DNA from: Bin80 sp965203305
GTDB taxonomy: Bacteria > Bacteroidota > Rhodothermia > Rhodothermales > Bin80
Reading direction: 5' to 3'
NCBI GenBank assembly: GCA_965203305.1
Contig: OZ241874.1
Location: forward strand, 248,001 to 312,000
DNA length: 64,000 nucleotides
This document shows positions 35,801-43,920 of the stretch, piece by piece. The notes under the pieces were generated by a model. It was not told where the DNA came from and searched no databases. It saw nothing but the letters and a program-made list of their open reading frames with translations. The first letter of the stretch is position 1. The number at the start of each line of letters is the position of its first letter. The position numbers were made by a program, and so were the translations under genes.

Positions 35801-36867
35801 GTCAGGGCCATCTCATAAGTTAGGGACAGGTCCTCTGCTTCCGGTGCCTCCATGCCGCGGGCACGGGTAATACCTTGAGCCAGAGTAGGAACAACGAGCT
35901 TATAGATGCGCTCTCGCAGGCTCTTGGCAAGTTCCCCTGCAAAACGTTCGGAACCCTCCAGAAGCTCTTCCATACTGCCACCGGGTGTGAGGGCTTCGGC
36001 CGAATACAGGAGCCAGAGATAGTGGAGTTGCTCGTCGGAAAGGAGCCATGGCTGGCATTCAATGTATGTCTCTGTGCTCCCGCGTCGACCTACCCCTACA
36101 TCCATCTTTGTTGCATACAGGCGAATCCGGTTGCCCTGTGTGAAGATGATCCAGGGCAGATCCTCAGACTCCGCTTTTCGGAATGCGTAGCTGACGGGAG
36201 AGAGTTCGTTGAAGCGACGCTCCTTGTTCTCCATGGATTCATTCTCGTGCAGCATGACAGCAAGAGCCGTTCTGCGGTCTTGGCTTCGCAGAACACTTGT
36301 CAGATTGTCCAGTGTCTCAATGGAAAAGCCAAGAGCTTCCAAAAGATCGGTTCCCTGAAGTCCCAGGGTAGTCTGTGCCTTTCTTCGGGCATTCTGCAGA
36401 TCGTTTCGCTGGGGAACGCCATGCTCCAGTTCATGCAGAGCCAGAAGGCCCTCATTCCGAAGTCCAGGTAAACTGGTTCGGAAGGAAGACCCTGTCTGCG
36501 CCAGCAGGCGAAGTGCAGCGTGCCGGTCCGGCTGAGCAAGGAGTTCACGGCATAACCGCTCTGCCTGCCCAATATTCATGTCGGGATAGATGGGAGGGTT
36601 TTCCCCTTCGGCACCACACAGGCACGCCCTGTCTTGATACAGAATCACCTGAACAAGAGGTGCACTCCGTTTTCCCTTGCGGGCTTTCCATACTTTTCTG
36701 ATTTCCCCGTCACTCGGCTTCTTCGTTGCATGAAAGACTGTAATCTCCATGGCCAGCGTCCCCTTGCCAATGAAGAGACTGGCCGGTTTAAGATAGGAGG
36801 CCTCGCCCGGTGACCATTGCAGCGGTCGCAAATCGGAAAGAAAGTCAGGTTTTTCGTTCATGCTCAT
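32815..36867 (-). CDS. Large Eco57I-class (COG1002-like) adenine-specific DNA methyltransferase
   Basis: About 1,350 residues from the ATG at 36867 (MSMNEKPDFLSDL); the frame runs on to 36921 but those codons lie in the IS66 element. The middle holds the SAM-binding motif VADIAMGSGHFLISA followed by VDINPLAVQLARLAVWI, and the catalytic motif ILGNPPWEKV, typical of N6-adenine methylases of the Eco57I/BREX PglX/DISARM type. The long N-terminus with FTQGNRIRLYATK is as in type IIG-like enzymes; I see no clear nuclease motif. The C-terminus is a target-recognition-like region ending LHHYHLWKTRQ. First gene of the operon; the IS66 insertion lies 31 bp upstream of its start. Confidence 0.88.
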   Translation of the reverse strand: MSMNEKPDFLSDLRPLQWSPGEASYLKPASLFIGKGTLAMEITVFHATKKPSDGEIRKVWKARKGKRSAPLVQVILYQDRACLCGAEGENPPIYPDMNIGQAERLCRELLAQPDRHAALRLLAQTGSSFRTSLPGLRNEGLLALHELEHGVPQRNDLQNARRKAQTTLGLQGTDLLEALGFSIETLDNLTSVLRSQDRRTALAVMLHENESMENKERRFNELSPVSYAFRKAESEDLPWIIFTQGNRIRLYATKMDVGVGRRGSTETYIECQPWLLSDEQLHYLWLLYSAEALTPGGSMEELLEGSERFAGELAKSLRERIYKLVVPTLAQGITRARGMEAPEAEDLSLTYEMALTVLFRLLFIAYAEDRDLLPYEQNEAYRVRSLKEKAKHLSDLIADGKAIAEGDSHWVETKKLWDHVAKGHAQWGLPAYGGALFSNDPEVSSAGAELDKIILLNDYFEDALRNLLVIQTREHIPGPVDFRSLGVREFGTIYEGLLESGLARADMDLALKKQKSGEVYVPAKEGEEPVVLAGEVYLHNQSGARKSTGSYYTKSFAVDHLLDRALRPALDDHFARLDTLDSVDASEAFFDFRVADIAMGSGHFLISAIDLMEQKMAVYLATRRLSGVMNELQELRSVAGNRLGDVSEPIEDRQLLRRLIARRCIYGVDINPLAVQLARLAVWIHTFVPGLPLSFLDRTLIHGNSLVGMGSIPEIWGAFEKFSVPVFNRDRDTQRLLGPAEKPLRRLANSNDTSLEDIAEARTAQEDVREAIQGTKTLCDLLASAPIGDESVIKEALDEWEELSDALHANSPKMQKAVDAAREVLQPLSAVHFPIAFPEVFLRKRPGFDVILGNPPWEKVKVEEHAFWARHFPGFRGKSQREREIEKERLSRDRPDLVALYEREFDETHHLRRVLVSGVYPGIGSGDPDLYKAFCWRFWRLSSTDGGYIGVVLPRSALAGKGSERFRQTMFAEAAGVDVVTMVNRMGWVFDEVTPQYTIALLCAQHGEPEGKPIALRGPYTSLPEFRANQTQEAATFTLEEVKSWNDTVSLPLLPRADSAQVFAQLRRSPRLDLIGEGWRARPDRELDATGNKNLMDLDSRDCPDGFWPVYKGESFDLWTPDTGIYYAWADPEPVLKFRQEKRQRGGKNRRSVHAEFSTEYLQNRETLPCSHPRIAFRDIARSTDRRTVVACLVPPRVFLTHQVSYFLWPHGDEKDQAFLLGILSSIPLDWYARRFVETHLSFFVINPFPIPRPSRENALWQRVVELSGRLACPDDRFAEWAKQVGVACGALDEDEKEDKIHELDAVVAHLYGLSESQLVHIFETFRKDWDYSARLAGVLHHYHLWKTRQ

Positions 36868-37167
36868 TTCACAGAGGAGTCCAGATTCATCATGGAGGGT
36901 ATCCGTCCGAACAGCCTCCATATAAGCTGTCAGGGGGGATACGCTGGTATGGTGGATTTGTGCCTTCCTGAGTCCACTCTGTGACCGAGGGGTGGTCGTG
37001 TTATCGGTCTGCGGGTTCTTCTGGCAGTCTGTTGTCTCTTCGTGATTCCATGCCGGGGATTTTTCCTGGAAGCTGGAGTGGCTGTATTGGAAGGGGATCT
37101 TGGGTGGGGATGGATTCAGGAACAGTATTTATATTTATGTTGCATAAATTTTCACTTTTAGTATTTT

Positions 37168-39054
37168 ATGTTGTATATTTCCAGCATGGAACGCATCGCT
37201 CCCATCCTGTCCGAGCACGCCCCGCCCCAGGAGATTCTGGAAGCTCTTCGGAAGAAGACCGCCGAGTGCGAGACCCTGCGAACGAAGTGCGAAGCCAGAG
37301 ACCAGAAGATTGAGACCCTAGACCGGGAATGCGAGACCCTGCGAACGAAGTGCGAAGCCAGAGACCAGAAGATTGAGACCCTAGACCGGGAATGCGAGAC
37401 CCTGCGAACGAAGTGCGAAGCCAGAGACCAGAAGATTGAGACCCTAGACCGGGAATGCGAGACCCTGCGAACGAAGTGCGAAGCCAGAGACCGGGAGATT
37501 GAGACCCTGGAAGCAAAGTGCGAGACCCAAGACCGGGAGAGCAAGACTCTGCGGGCAAAGTGCGAGACCCAAGAGAAAAAGATCCAAGACTTGCGCAAAG
37601 AAATCCGCGCCCTCAAACAGGAGCTTGCCTTCGTGAGAAGTCAGAAGTATCGACCGAAAAGCGAGCGGCATGACCGTAGCCAGTATGAGATGTTTCCAGA
37701 TCAGGTCTCTGCTGCCGCTTGGCACGAGGTGGAGCGGAAAGAGAGGCGGAAGAAGACCGGGAAAAAGCGCGTCTATATGGGGAAAGAATTCTGGAAGAAC
37801 GCAGGACTGCCCGTAGAAACGGTCCGCATGGATCCCCCGGACAACCTTCCCCCCGATGCCAAACTCGTCGGGTATGTGGAGAGAGAAAAGCTGGCTCGCA
37901 AACCGGGACAGTTGTATGTCAAGTGCGAACTGTATCCGGTCTTTGCGAGGGAAGACGGCACGAAACTGTGCGAGGCGCCGTTGCCCACCGACCGCGGACT
38001 GCGCAAGTGCCGGGCGGATGAGAGCCTGCTGACCCATCTGGTGCTCTCCAAGTATCTCTATCACCTCCCGATTGAGCGGATCGTGAAGCAGCTGCATCTG
38101 GAATCTGGCGTACAGATTTCCAAATCCACGGCAACGGACTGGGTACACCTGGTGGCCTCCCGGCTGGATCGCCTGAACCATCCCCTGCGCATGGAAGTGC
38201 TGGCAGATGGCTATATTCAGGCAGACGAAACCCGCATTCTGGTGCAGGATCGGGCGAAAAGCAGGGCCGGTGGCACCTATCACAGGGGCTGGTACTTTTT
38301 CTATACCTGTCCCATCTCTGGACTGATCCTGGTGGATTATCAGCCGACGCGTTCCCGGGCAGGGCCGACGGAAATGCTGGAGGGGTTCCGGGGAGAGTTG
38401 CAGACCGACGGCTATGCGGTCTACCATCAGTTTGGGAAAATAGACGGGATTGAACTGTTCGCGTGCTGGGCGCATGCCCGGCGGAAATTCAAGAATGCTC
38501 TGCGTGCCGAGGGAGAGAACTCCCCACAGGCGGAACAGGCTGTGGTGCTGATCCAGCAGCTGTATGCAGTGGAGGACGAGCTCCGCGAGCAGGGGGCAGA
38601 CGCTGCGGAGCGGGTGCGGGTGCGCCAGGAGCAGTCCGTCCCCATCCTGCAGGTGCTGGAAGCCCTCCTGCGAGAACACACCGGGGACAATGACACCTTC
38701 TGGTTCAGAGCCGTGCGCTACACCCTGAAGCTATGGGATCGCCTGAGCGGCTTCACCCGCAATGGACGCGTGGAGATTGACAACAATCTCGTGGAGAACC
38801 GGGTTCGTCCCATTGCACTGGGACGCAAGAACTACCTGTTTGCCGGCTCGCATGCGGCCGCCGCCAATGCCGCCACGATCTACTCTCTGCTCAGTACTTG
38901 CCAACTCCATGAAGTCCATCCGCAGGAGTGGCTGATGGATATCCTGAGGCGCGTGGAAACCACGCCTGACGAAGAGCTCCACACGCTGCTGCCTCATCAC
39001 TGGAAGGCGACCCGGCAGAAAGAACAACAAGTGCCACTCGCCAAGGCAGCATAG
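37168..39054 (+). CDS. IS66-family transposase, copy 1
   Basis: 628 residues. The N-terminal ~140 residues are a coiled coil built from near-identical 21-residue repeats (CETLRTKCEARDQKIETLD and the like), followed by a zinc-finger-like region and the DDE_Tnp_IS66 domain: YIQADETRILVQD (first Asp), GELQTDGYAVYHQF and FACWAHARRKF (second Asp region), VEIDNNLVENRVRPIALGRK (Glu), and a C-terminal YSLLSTCQLHEVHPQEWL. The second start choice is ATG 37186 (MERIAPILSEH). Identical to the copy at 61881. Confidence 0.93.
   Translation: MLYISSMERIAPILSEHAPPQEILEALRKKTAECETLRTKCEARDQKIETLDRECETLRTKCEARDQKIETLDRECETLRTKCEARDQKIETLDRECETLRTKCEARDREIETLEAKCETQDRESKTLRAKCETQEKKIQDLRKEIRALKQELAFVRSQKYRPKSERHDRSQYEMFPDQVSAAAWHEVERKERRKKTGKKRVYMGKEFWKNAGLPVETVRMDPPDNLPPDAKLVGYVEREKLARKPGQLYVKCELYPVFAREDGTKLCEAPLPTDRGLRKCRADESLLTHLVLSKYLYHLPIERIVKQLHLESGVQISKSTATDWVHLVASRLDRLNHPLRMEVLADGYIQADETRILVQDRAKSRAGGTYHRGWYFFYTCPISGLILVDYQPTRSRAGPTEMLEGFRGELQTDGYAVYHQFGKIDGIELFACWAHARRKFKNALRAEGENSPQAEQAVVLIQQLYAVEDELREQGADAAERVRVRQEQSVPILQVLEALLREHTGDNDTFWFRAVRYTLKLWDRLSGFTRNGRVEIDNNLVENRVRPIALGRKNYLFAGSHAAAANAATIYSLLSTCQLHEVHPQEWLMDILRRVETTPDEELHTLLPHHWKATRQKEQQVPLAKAA
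37267..37518 (+). repeat. 63-bp tandem repeat inside the IS66 transposase gene
   Basis: Four units beginning at 37267, 37330, 37393 and 37456 (the last diverges at its end). They encode the 21-residue coiled-coil unit of the transposase. The same array occurs at 61980-62231 in the second copy. Confidence 0.85.
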
Positions 39055-39312
39055 CCTCCCCCGCTTCCCCGCGGGAACGACACGGGATCCAAAACCATCG
39101 CTTGGTTCCCGCCAGAAAAAGTAGGACGCACCCGGCAGACCCGCACAGAACAGGGGACGAGAATCACAAACGGAAACTCCCGGGAACACACAGAACCTCT
39201 CTGCCTTCGGAATCCCTGATCCCCTCACAGAATATGCCGCAGGAAGGCACCAACCCTAGACAGGGGCGTATGCCAAAATACAGGGGCAAGACAGGGCTGT
39301 TCGGACGCTTAC

Positions 39313-39778
39313 CATGGAGGTATACCTTGGCTCAGTGGTACGCATGAGTAGATGACATGGCTTCCACTACTCGGATCTCTTGAAATACATCCCTGTATGG
39401 GAGAGGGAATTACAGATTGTTTCCAGAGGAAAAAATGCAAGACCTCGCATGCGGCACGGAGAGGCTTTAAGGGAAGGATATGGGCGATTGGGAGCCCGCA
39501 AAGGGTAACGCGAATCCGTTCAGCAGAGCAGGGAATCCCCGACTGTGGCACCGATGTGGTGGGCACCAGCCAGATGCGACGGGGTCACCATCATGCGGGG
39601 GATGACAACAGACCACCGTAGATGCCAATTGCTCTGGGCTACGCTCAAAAAAGTCGGAGTGACGGGCGGAACCATCCCGAATGCCTTTTGTACATCTGTG
39701 GAAACGAAAAACTGCCCAGACTCGTGCGAAATTTTCTTCTGTCTTGTAGGTCTCAAGTAGTGTTCCAAGAGAAATAAA
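39313..39778. other. Region between the IS66 element and the restriction gene
   Basis: This begins with the 8-bp target duplication. No recognisable gene. Restoring the pre-insertion sequence joins it to the region upstream of the methylase, so it may hold the former promoter of the defence operon, on the minus strand. Confidence 0.4.
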
Positions 39779-40887
39779 ATGGGGTATCCCTCTATTGATG
39801 CACTTCAGAAAATCTTGGCGGAGACCGTTTTCTCCTATGCGAGTGATCAAAAGAAAGCAGCAGGGCGAGCCTTTTGGGGACTCTGGTAGAGATCATCACA
39901 TACTATACACTACAATCTTGGCACCTTTCAGACAACATTGCGATTGAGCGACGCATTGCCGAGTTTGCCAACCAAGACATTCATCACAATGTTGAGTTTT
40001 CTCTGCATTCTGTCCGATCACGCCATGTAGCAGACACATCATTCCTCTCCACGCCTTTCACTGGTGCCAAAGTTCAGAAAATTATACCTTTTCTGAAAGA
40101 CACGGAAGTGAAGCGGGTTCAGATCCTTGGCACAAATTCAGTAAAACGCAATGCAGCCGTATTACTTGAGAATGACGAAAATCTGGTCGTAGCCAATATT
40201 GGAAACAGCCGGTGCGAGATCATTGTCTGCCAACTTGTTCCTTCCCCTTCTGCTGTTGTTGAATGCAAGCGAGTAGGGGTGGAAAAGGGACAGCGGAAGG
40301 GACCGCAAACAATAGAAAAGGCAAAGCAGGGGGCATATGTTGCCCGTTCAGTATCATCTCTCCAGAAAGTACGGTTGCGGAGTGGGAGCTTCTACGGGAT
40401 TCTTGAGAATGAAGATGGCAGTTTCAGGTCTGGAGAATACACAAAGATTCTCTATGAATTAATTCAGGAAAAGCATACAGCACCGGGCCTCGTTCTAACA
40501 ATTGGAGTGGTTGGCAACCATGGAAACTGGTTCACATCAGAACACCAAAATAAAGAGCTTCGCGTTCTTTCTCAGTCCTATGACTGGCTTCTGTTTTTGA
40601 CAGATGAAGGCCTGTCCCAATTTATTCACGAGCTTCTTCTGGAACCGAATCAAGAATTCAATCCTGTCAAAGATGCTTTCCGTGCAAGCTATACGGGGAA
40701 GAAAGGTGTGAACAGGTTCACGAAAGTACGTATGGATTATGATGCAGATCAACTGCTTCGCCAGTGGTTCCGCGACAATCAACGTATGGTGGAGGAGTGG
40801 TTCAATGTGATTTCTCCAGAGGCATCGTCCACTGCAAATCTACGGAATTTGCTAAGGCAGCTGGTAGCCAAACCCGAATTTGCGTGA
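39779..40887 (+). pseudogene. Type II restriction endonuclease (PD-(D/E)XK), one-base frameshift near the N-terminus
   Basis: ATG 39779 (MGYPSIDALQKILAET ... KKAAGRAF) reads into TTTTGGGG at ~39870 and soon stops. The rest is in the next frame, GTLVEIITYYTLQSWHL. One T added to the T4 run would join them as AFLGTLVEIITYY. The joined protein is ~369 residues. It has an ECK catalytic motif in AVVECKRVGVEKG, then KGPQTIEKAKQGAYVARSV, as in several type II enzymes; the recognition sequence cannot be inferred. Its stop overlaps the start of an adenine methyltransferase, completing a restriction-modification pair. Confidence 0.7.
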
Positions 40888-41492
40888 TGACGGCAGGAAG
40901 GAGCAATGTTCAGTCATTGAGCCAAGAGTGGTGCACACCTCCCAAGTATGTGCGAGTCATTCGTGAGTTTTTTGGAGGTTCGGTTTCTCTTGATCCATGC
41001 TCCAACTCATATTCACTTGTTGATGCAGATGTGGAGTATGAACTTCCCTTTGCAGATGGTCTTGTGGAAACATGGTCTTATCCAACCATTTTCGTCAATC
41101 CGCCTTATGGACGTGATCGTGCCAGAGGTACAACGATTCGCGACTGGCTTCGCCGTTGCGCGGAGAGCCACGATCAGCATGGCTCGGAGGTATTGGCATT
41201 GGTGCCTGTGGCTACGAACACGCGTCACTGGAAGAGTTATGTGTTCGGGGTGGCAACAGCCGTGTCCTTTCTTTATGATACAAGGTTGCGTTTCCTCGAA
41301 AATGGAAAAGAGGGTGGAAAGGGGGCTCCCATGTCTTGTGCTATGGTGTACTGGGGGACTGAATATGACAGATTTGAGCGTATATTTCTGGGGTTCGGCG
41401 CGGTCGTTGATCTCCGACACCTAAAAAATAGGATCATTGGAGAAGAGAAAGATGGGATCTGCGAACCGGTTTTGGCAAACATGGAAACTTGA
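40887..41492 (+). CDS. DNA N6-adenine methyltransferase (Dam/PF05869 type), modification partner
   Basis: 201 residues from the ATG at 40887, one base overlapping the endonuclease stop (TGATG); longer frames upstream run in antiphase with the endonuclease. The motif order is as in phage-type Dam methyltransferases: EWCTPPKYVRVIREFFGG, SLDPCSN, FADGLVETW, then the catalytic IFVNPPYGRDR with NPPY at 71-74, and a C-terminal FLYDTRLRFLENGKEG and GAPMSCAMVYWG. The gene is intact, so protective methylation may persist even if the endonuclease is broken. Confidence 0.85.
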   Translation: MTAGRSNVQSLSQEWCTPPKYVRVIREFFGGSVSLDPCSNSYSLVDADVEYELPFADGLVETWSYPTIFVNPPYGRDRARGTTIRDWLRRCAESHDQHGSEVLALVPVATNTRHWKSYVFGVATAVSFLYDTRLRFLENGKEGGKGAPMSCAMVYWGTEYDRFERIFLGFGAVVDLRHLKNRIIGEEKDGICEPVLANMET

Positions 41493-41994
41493 CCATGAAG
41501 GATATCCCCATGAAGATGAAGGGGACGGCCGCTAAGTGGCGAATTCCATACTTCCTTTAGTTTTCTGTACAAGCCGCCCCCTGATGGAAGGTATAGCCAA
41601 GAAATATGCGCACTCAGTTTTTTTGCCGCACTCTGGGGCTGCCTGTTCCATGAAGGCAGGATTACCTCCCCACCCACAGGTCAAACCTAACATCCTTCAT
41701 GTAACCCGAAACGAACATGCCGATCTGTGAAGCTCTGCAGGTGGAGTCGTCCTGCTACCAGGCATGGGGCATCTGGACGTGCGAGGGGCGATCCCGCTGG
41801 GGACCCCGTTGACCCGTCAAGTGTACGTGTACCGGTTTCATCTTGAGATGGGCCCTCACGTATATAAGCCCCAAAATTAAACGGAGCATGTCTGGTCTGG
41901 ATACTCCAGGATCCCCCTGGAGGCAGAAAAGTGTGATTCCAGCTCCCCTGAGAATAACTGTTTTTCTTGCTGAGCCCGGAAATCAGCGGCCAGA
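41493..41994. other. Intergenic region with a dispersed repeat
   Basis: Holds repeat copy 2 at 41661-41760. No recognisable gene; the frames in this interval have no supporting motif. Confidence 0.4.
41661..41760 (+). repeat. ~98-bp dispersed repeat, copy 2
   Basis: It shares ACAGGTCAAACCT, ACATCCTTCATGTAACCC and GGTGGAGTCGTCCT with copy 1 at 14075-14172, same orientation. It lies 235 bp from the 3' end of the AAA ATPase gene. Confidence 0.55.
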
Positions 41995-43113
41995 TCAAGG
42001 TTCCCGTTCTCTGTCACGCTCGGGCGGATAGTGCTCTGCGAACCAGCCACGCAACGTCGGAATTGGAACTCCGTAGACCCTCTGGTGCCGGTACAGGACT
42101 CCCTTCTGGAGTGCTCGGTGGAACAGTCCCTCCGGGATGCGTGACAGAATTTCTTTCGCACCCAGACCGCCATCAGGGGGGATCTCTGCTATCAAATTCG
42201 ACAGGCTCTGACACTCGTCCTCCTCAAAATTATTCGCCCGTCGCTCGTAGTATGCATCGCGGAGCTCTCGCCCCTCCCCGAGCACCTTCTGGAGGCCTTC
42301 TGCGGTCAATGTCTTCCCGTTTTCATCCAGATGGCGTATCACAGGGTCCATGTACGACATGATGTGCTGGGGCCAGCCATATGTCTCTGCGGTGATGGCA
42401 CCGATCCACTCCGGCACATTTCCCCTGGCTTTTCCTTCCTTCACAAGCCAGTCCCGAACGACTCCCTGCTCTTCCTCTTCGCGGAGTGCTTCCAATTCGA
42501 CCAGTCCCTTCCCTGTGATCCGGGATATCTCCAGTGATTCCAGTACCTGTACGGTCATCCCGAGTCCCGCGACCACGAGCACCAGCGGGCGCCCCAGCTT
42601 CCCGTTATGAATACCATGCAGGAGGCTGGTCACATAGGGCAGCTGACTGTCGGGCGGGCGAGCAGTACTTCCCAGTCTCTGAGCTTCGTCCAGTAATAGC
42701 AAAAGCGGCCTGCTTCCACCCTCAAGCATCTCCCGCGGGGAGATGGCATCTTTCTGAAAATCCGGTACCATCCCCGTTTCCCCTCCCTCCCCGCCGATAT
42801 CAAATCCCATCCCTCGCCAGTTTCGTCCCTTCTCCAGGCATTTCCGCAAGGCATCTTCCCACCAGAGTGCCTCCGGCTCAATCTCTGCGGTCCCCCACCC
42901 GTCTGCCCCCGCCCGCTTGCGGCATTCCGCCAGCAGGGCAGTCTTGCCTGCCCCGGGAGGCGCCTGAATTACAAAGATAGTCCCCCCTTTTATGGCATCC
43001 GCCCGCCCCAGCGTGGTCACAAATTTGTTGAGGATCCCCTTCCGTCCGTGAAAGTATTTTGCAGCCCCCCGGTCGTCAGGTGGCAGTAGAGGGTACATCT
43101 TTGTTGCGGACAT
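41995..43113 (-). CDS. AAA ATPase (STAND/ORC-like) of unknown function
   Basis: 372 residues from ATG 43113 (MSATKMYPLLPP); upstream codons to 43248 are Pro/Ser rich and less likely. It contains FHGRKGILNKF, the P-loop IQAPPGAGKTALL near 50-60, a Walker B LLLLLDEAQRL, a sensor-like strand PLVLVVAGLG, and a winged-helix-like C-terminus ending VPIPTLRGWFAEHYPPE. The GR(K/E)...ILxxF start and DEAQ Walker B are typical of ORC/STAND-type ATPases. A truncated paralogue lies at 14193-14765. It is alone on the minus strand downstream of the restriction pair. Role not known; a defence or mobile-element function would fit the setting. Confidence 0.8.
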   Translation of the reverse strand: MSATKMYPLLPPDDRGAAKYFHGRKGILNKFVTTLGRADAIKGGTIFVIQAPPGAGKTALLAECRKRAGADGWGTAEIEPEALWWEDALRKCLEKGRNWRGMGFDIGGEGGETGMVPDFQKDAISPREMLEGGSRPLLLLLDEAQRLGSTARPPDSQLPYVTSLLHGIHNGKLGRPLVLVVAGLGMTVQVLESLEISRITGKGLVELEALREEEEQGVVRDWLVKEGKARGNVPEWIGAITAETYGWPQHIMSYMDPVIRHLDENGKTLTAEGLQKVLGEGRELRDAYYERRANNFEEDECQSLSNLIAEIPPDGGLGAKEILSRIPEGLFHRALQKGVLYRHQRVYGVPIPTLRGWFAEHYPPERDREREP

Positions 43114-43459
43114 TGGGCAGGGAGCATAGACATTTCCAGTTGGACGCGGATCTGGCGATCTGGTTCCGGGGCTGGTGTGAGGGATGTCTGATGGAACAAT
43201 ACTCACTTGAGTGTTCGCCCGGATGTGCCCGTATCGCGTCAATGACAAGGTCCCTATTCAGCAGATGGTTTTTTGCAGGAACCTCATCTGTCTGTACTCA
43301 GACAAGGCCCGTACAGAATAAGATACAGAATATCCAGACACGCCATGAATCCAGAGAAGCTGATGAGAACGACAATTCACTGTTCAGTCCATTTCCATAG
43401 TGGACTCCTGTCGAATTAAGATGGCTCTCAGTCAGGCTCCCTGTTATCGTTCATCTATA
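43114..43459. other. Upstream region of the ATPase, no gene
   Basis: No recognisable coding sequence. Likely contains the ATPase promoter, on the minus strand. Confidence 0.4.
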
Positions 43460-43746
43460 GTGTCTGTCCGAAAATTCAGAATATCGCCAATATATGCCGT
43501 TTAGAGAGCGTATGAGGGGGTTGGGAAGATGTTTTTTTGTGTTTTTTCTGACGAAGATGGAAGCCCTTTAGCGGATTGGAGCATCAAATCCTGAACAGCG
43601 TCCATAAACACGCAATCTTCGTGCAAGATTTCCCCGAATCGCTCATAGCCAACGAGCATCTGAATCGCGCCATACATGATACTGTGGGGCAAAATGCCTC
43701 TGGAATCCCCCGTATTGAGGGTTGCTGTGAATTTTCGGACAGACAC
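43460..43746. mobile_element. ISNCY-related MITE, copy 3 (287 bp)
   Basis: Same ends (GTGTCTGTCCGAAAATTC and its inverse) and ~90% like copies 1 and 2 in the interior. The flanks are TCTATA and TATATA, a one-mismatch target duplication. Confidence 0.85.
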
Positions 43747-43920
43747 TATATACTCTTTCAGGACTTTCCTTAGCAGTCTGAGGCCGGCACATTATCTCCT
43801 CTCTTGCAGGATTCTCCCCCTCCTCACTGTCATATACACTTCCAGAAATAATCCGGGCCTCCGTTCGGCAACCCGACAAGACCATTGCACAGCTTCCAGC
43901 AAGTATTCGGGAGAATCAGT

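Larger units (their letters stand above)
36899..39312 (+). mobile_element. IS66-family (ISBst12-like) element, copy 1, complete
   Basis: 2,414 bp. The left end GTATCCGTCCGAACAGCC is inverted at the right end (GGCTGTTCGGACGCTTAC). An 8-bp target duplication CATGGAGG flanks it (36891-36898 and 39313-39320), the usual IS66 length. There is one transposase gene and no separate tnpA/tnpB helper genes. The left 270 bp and the right 258 bp are non-coding. Confidence 0.92.

Noticed and set aside
37267..37518. CRISPR-like array
   Set aside because: The 63-bp units have no spacers and are in-frame coding repeats.
37444..38679. 411-residue frame antisense to the IS66 transposase (also 62157-63392)
   Set aside because: It is opposite a clear transposase with catalytic motifs and has no motif of its own.
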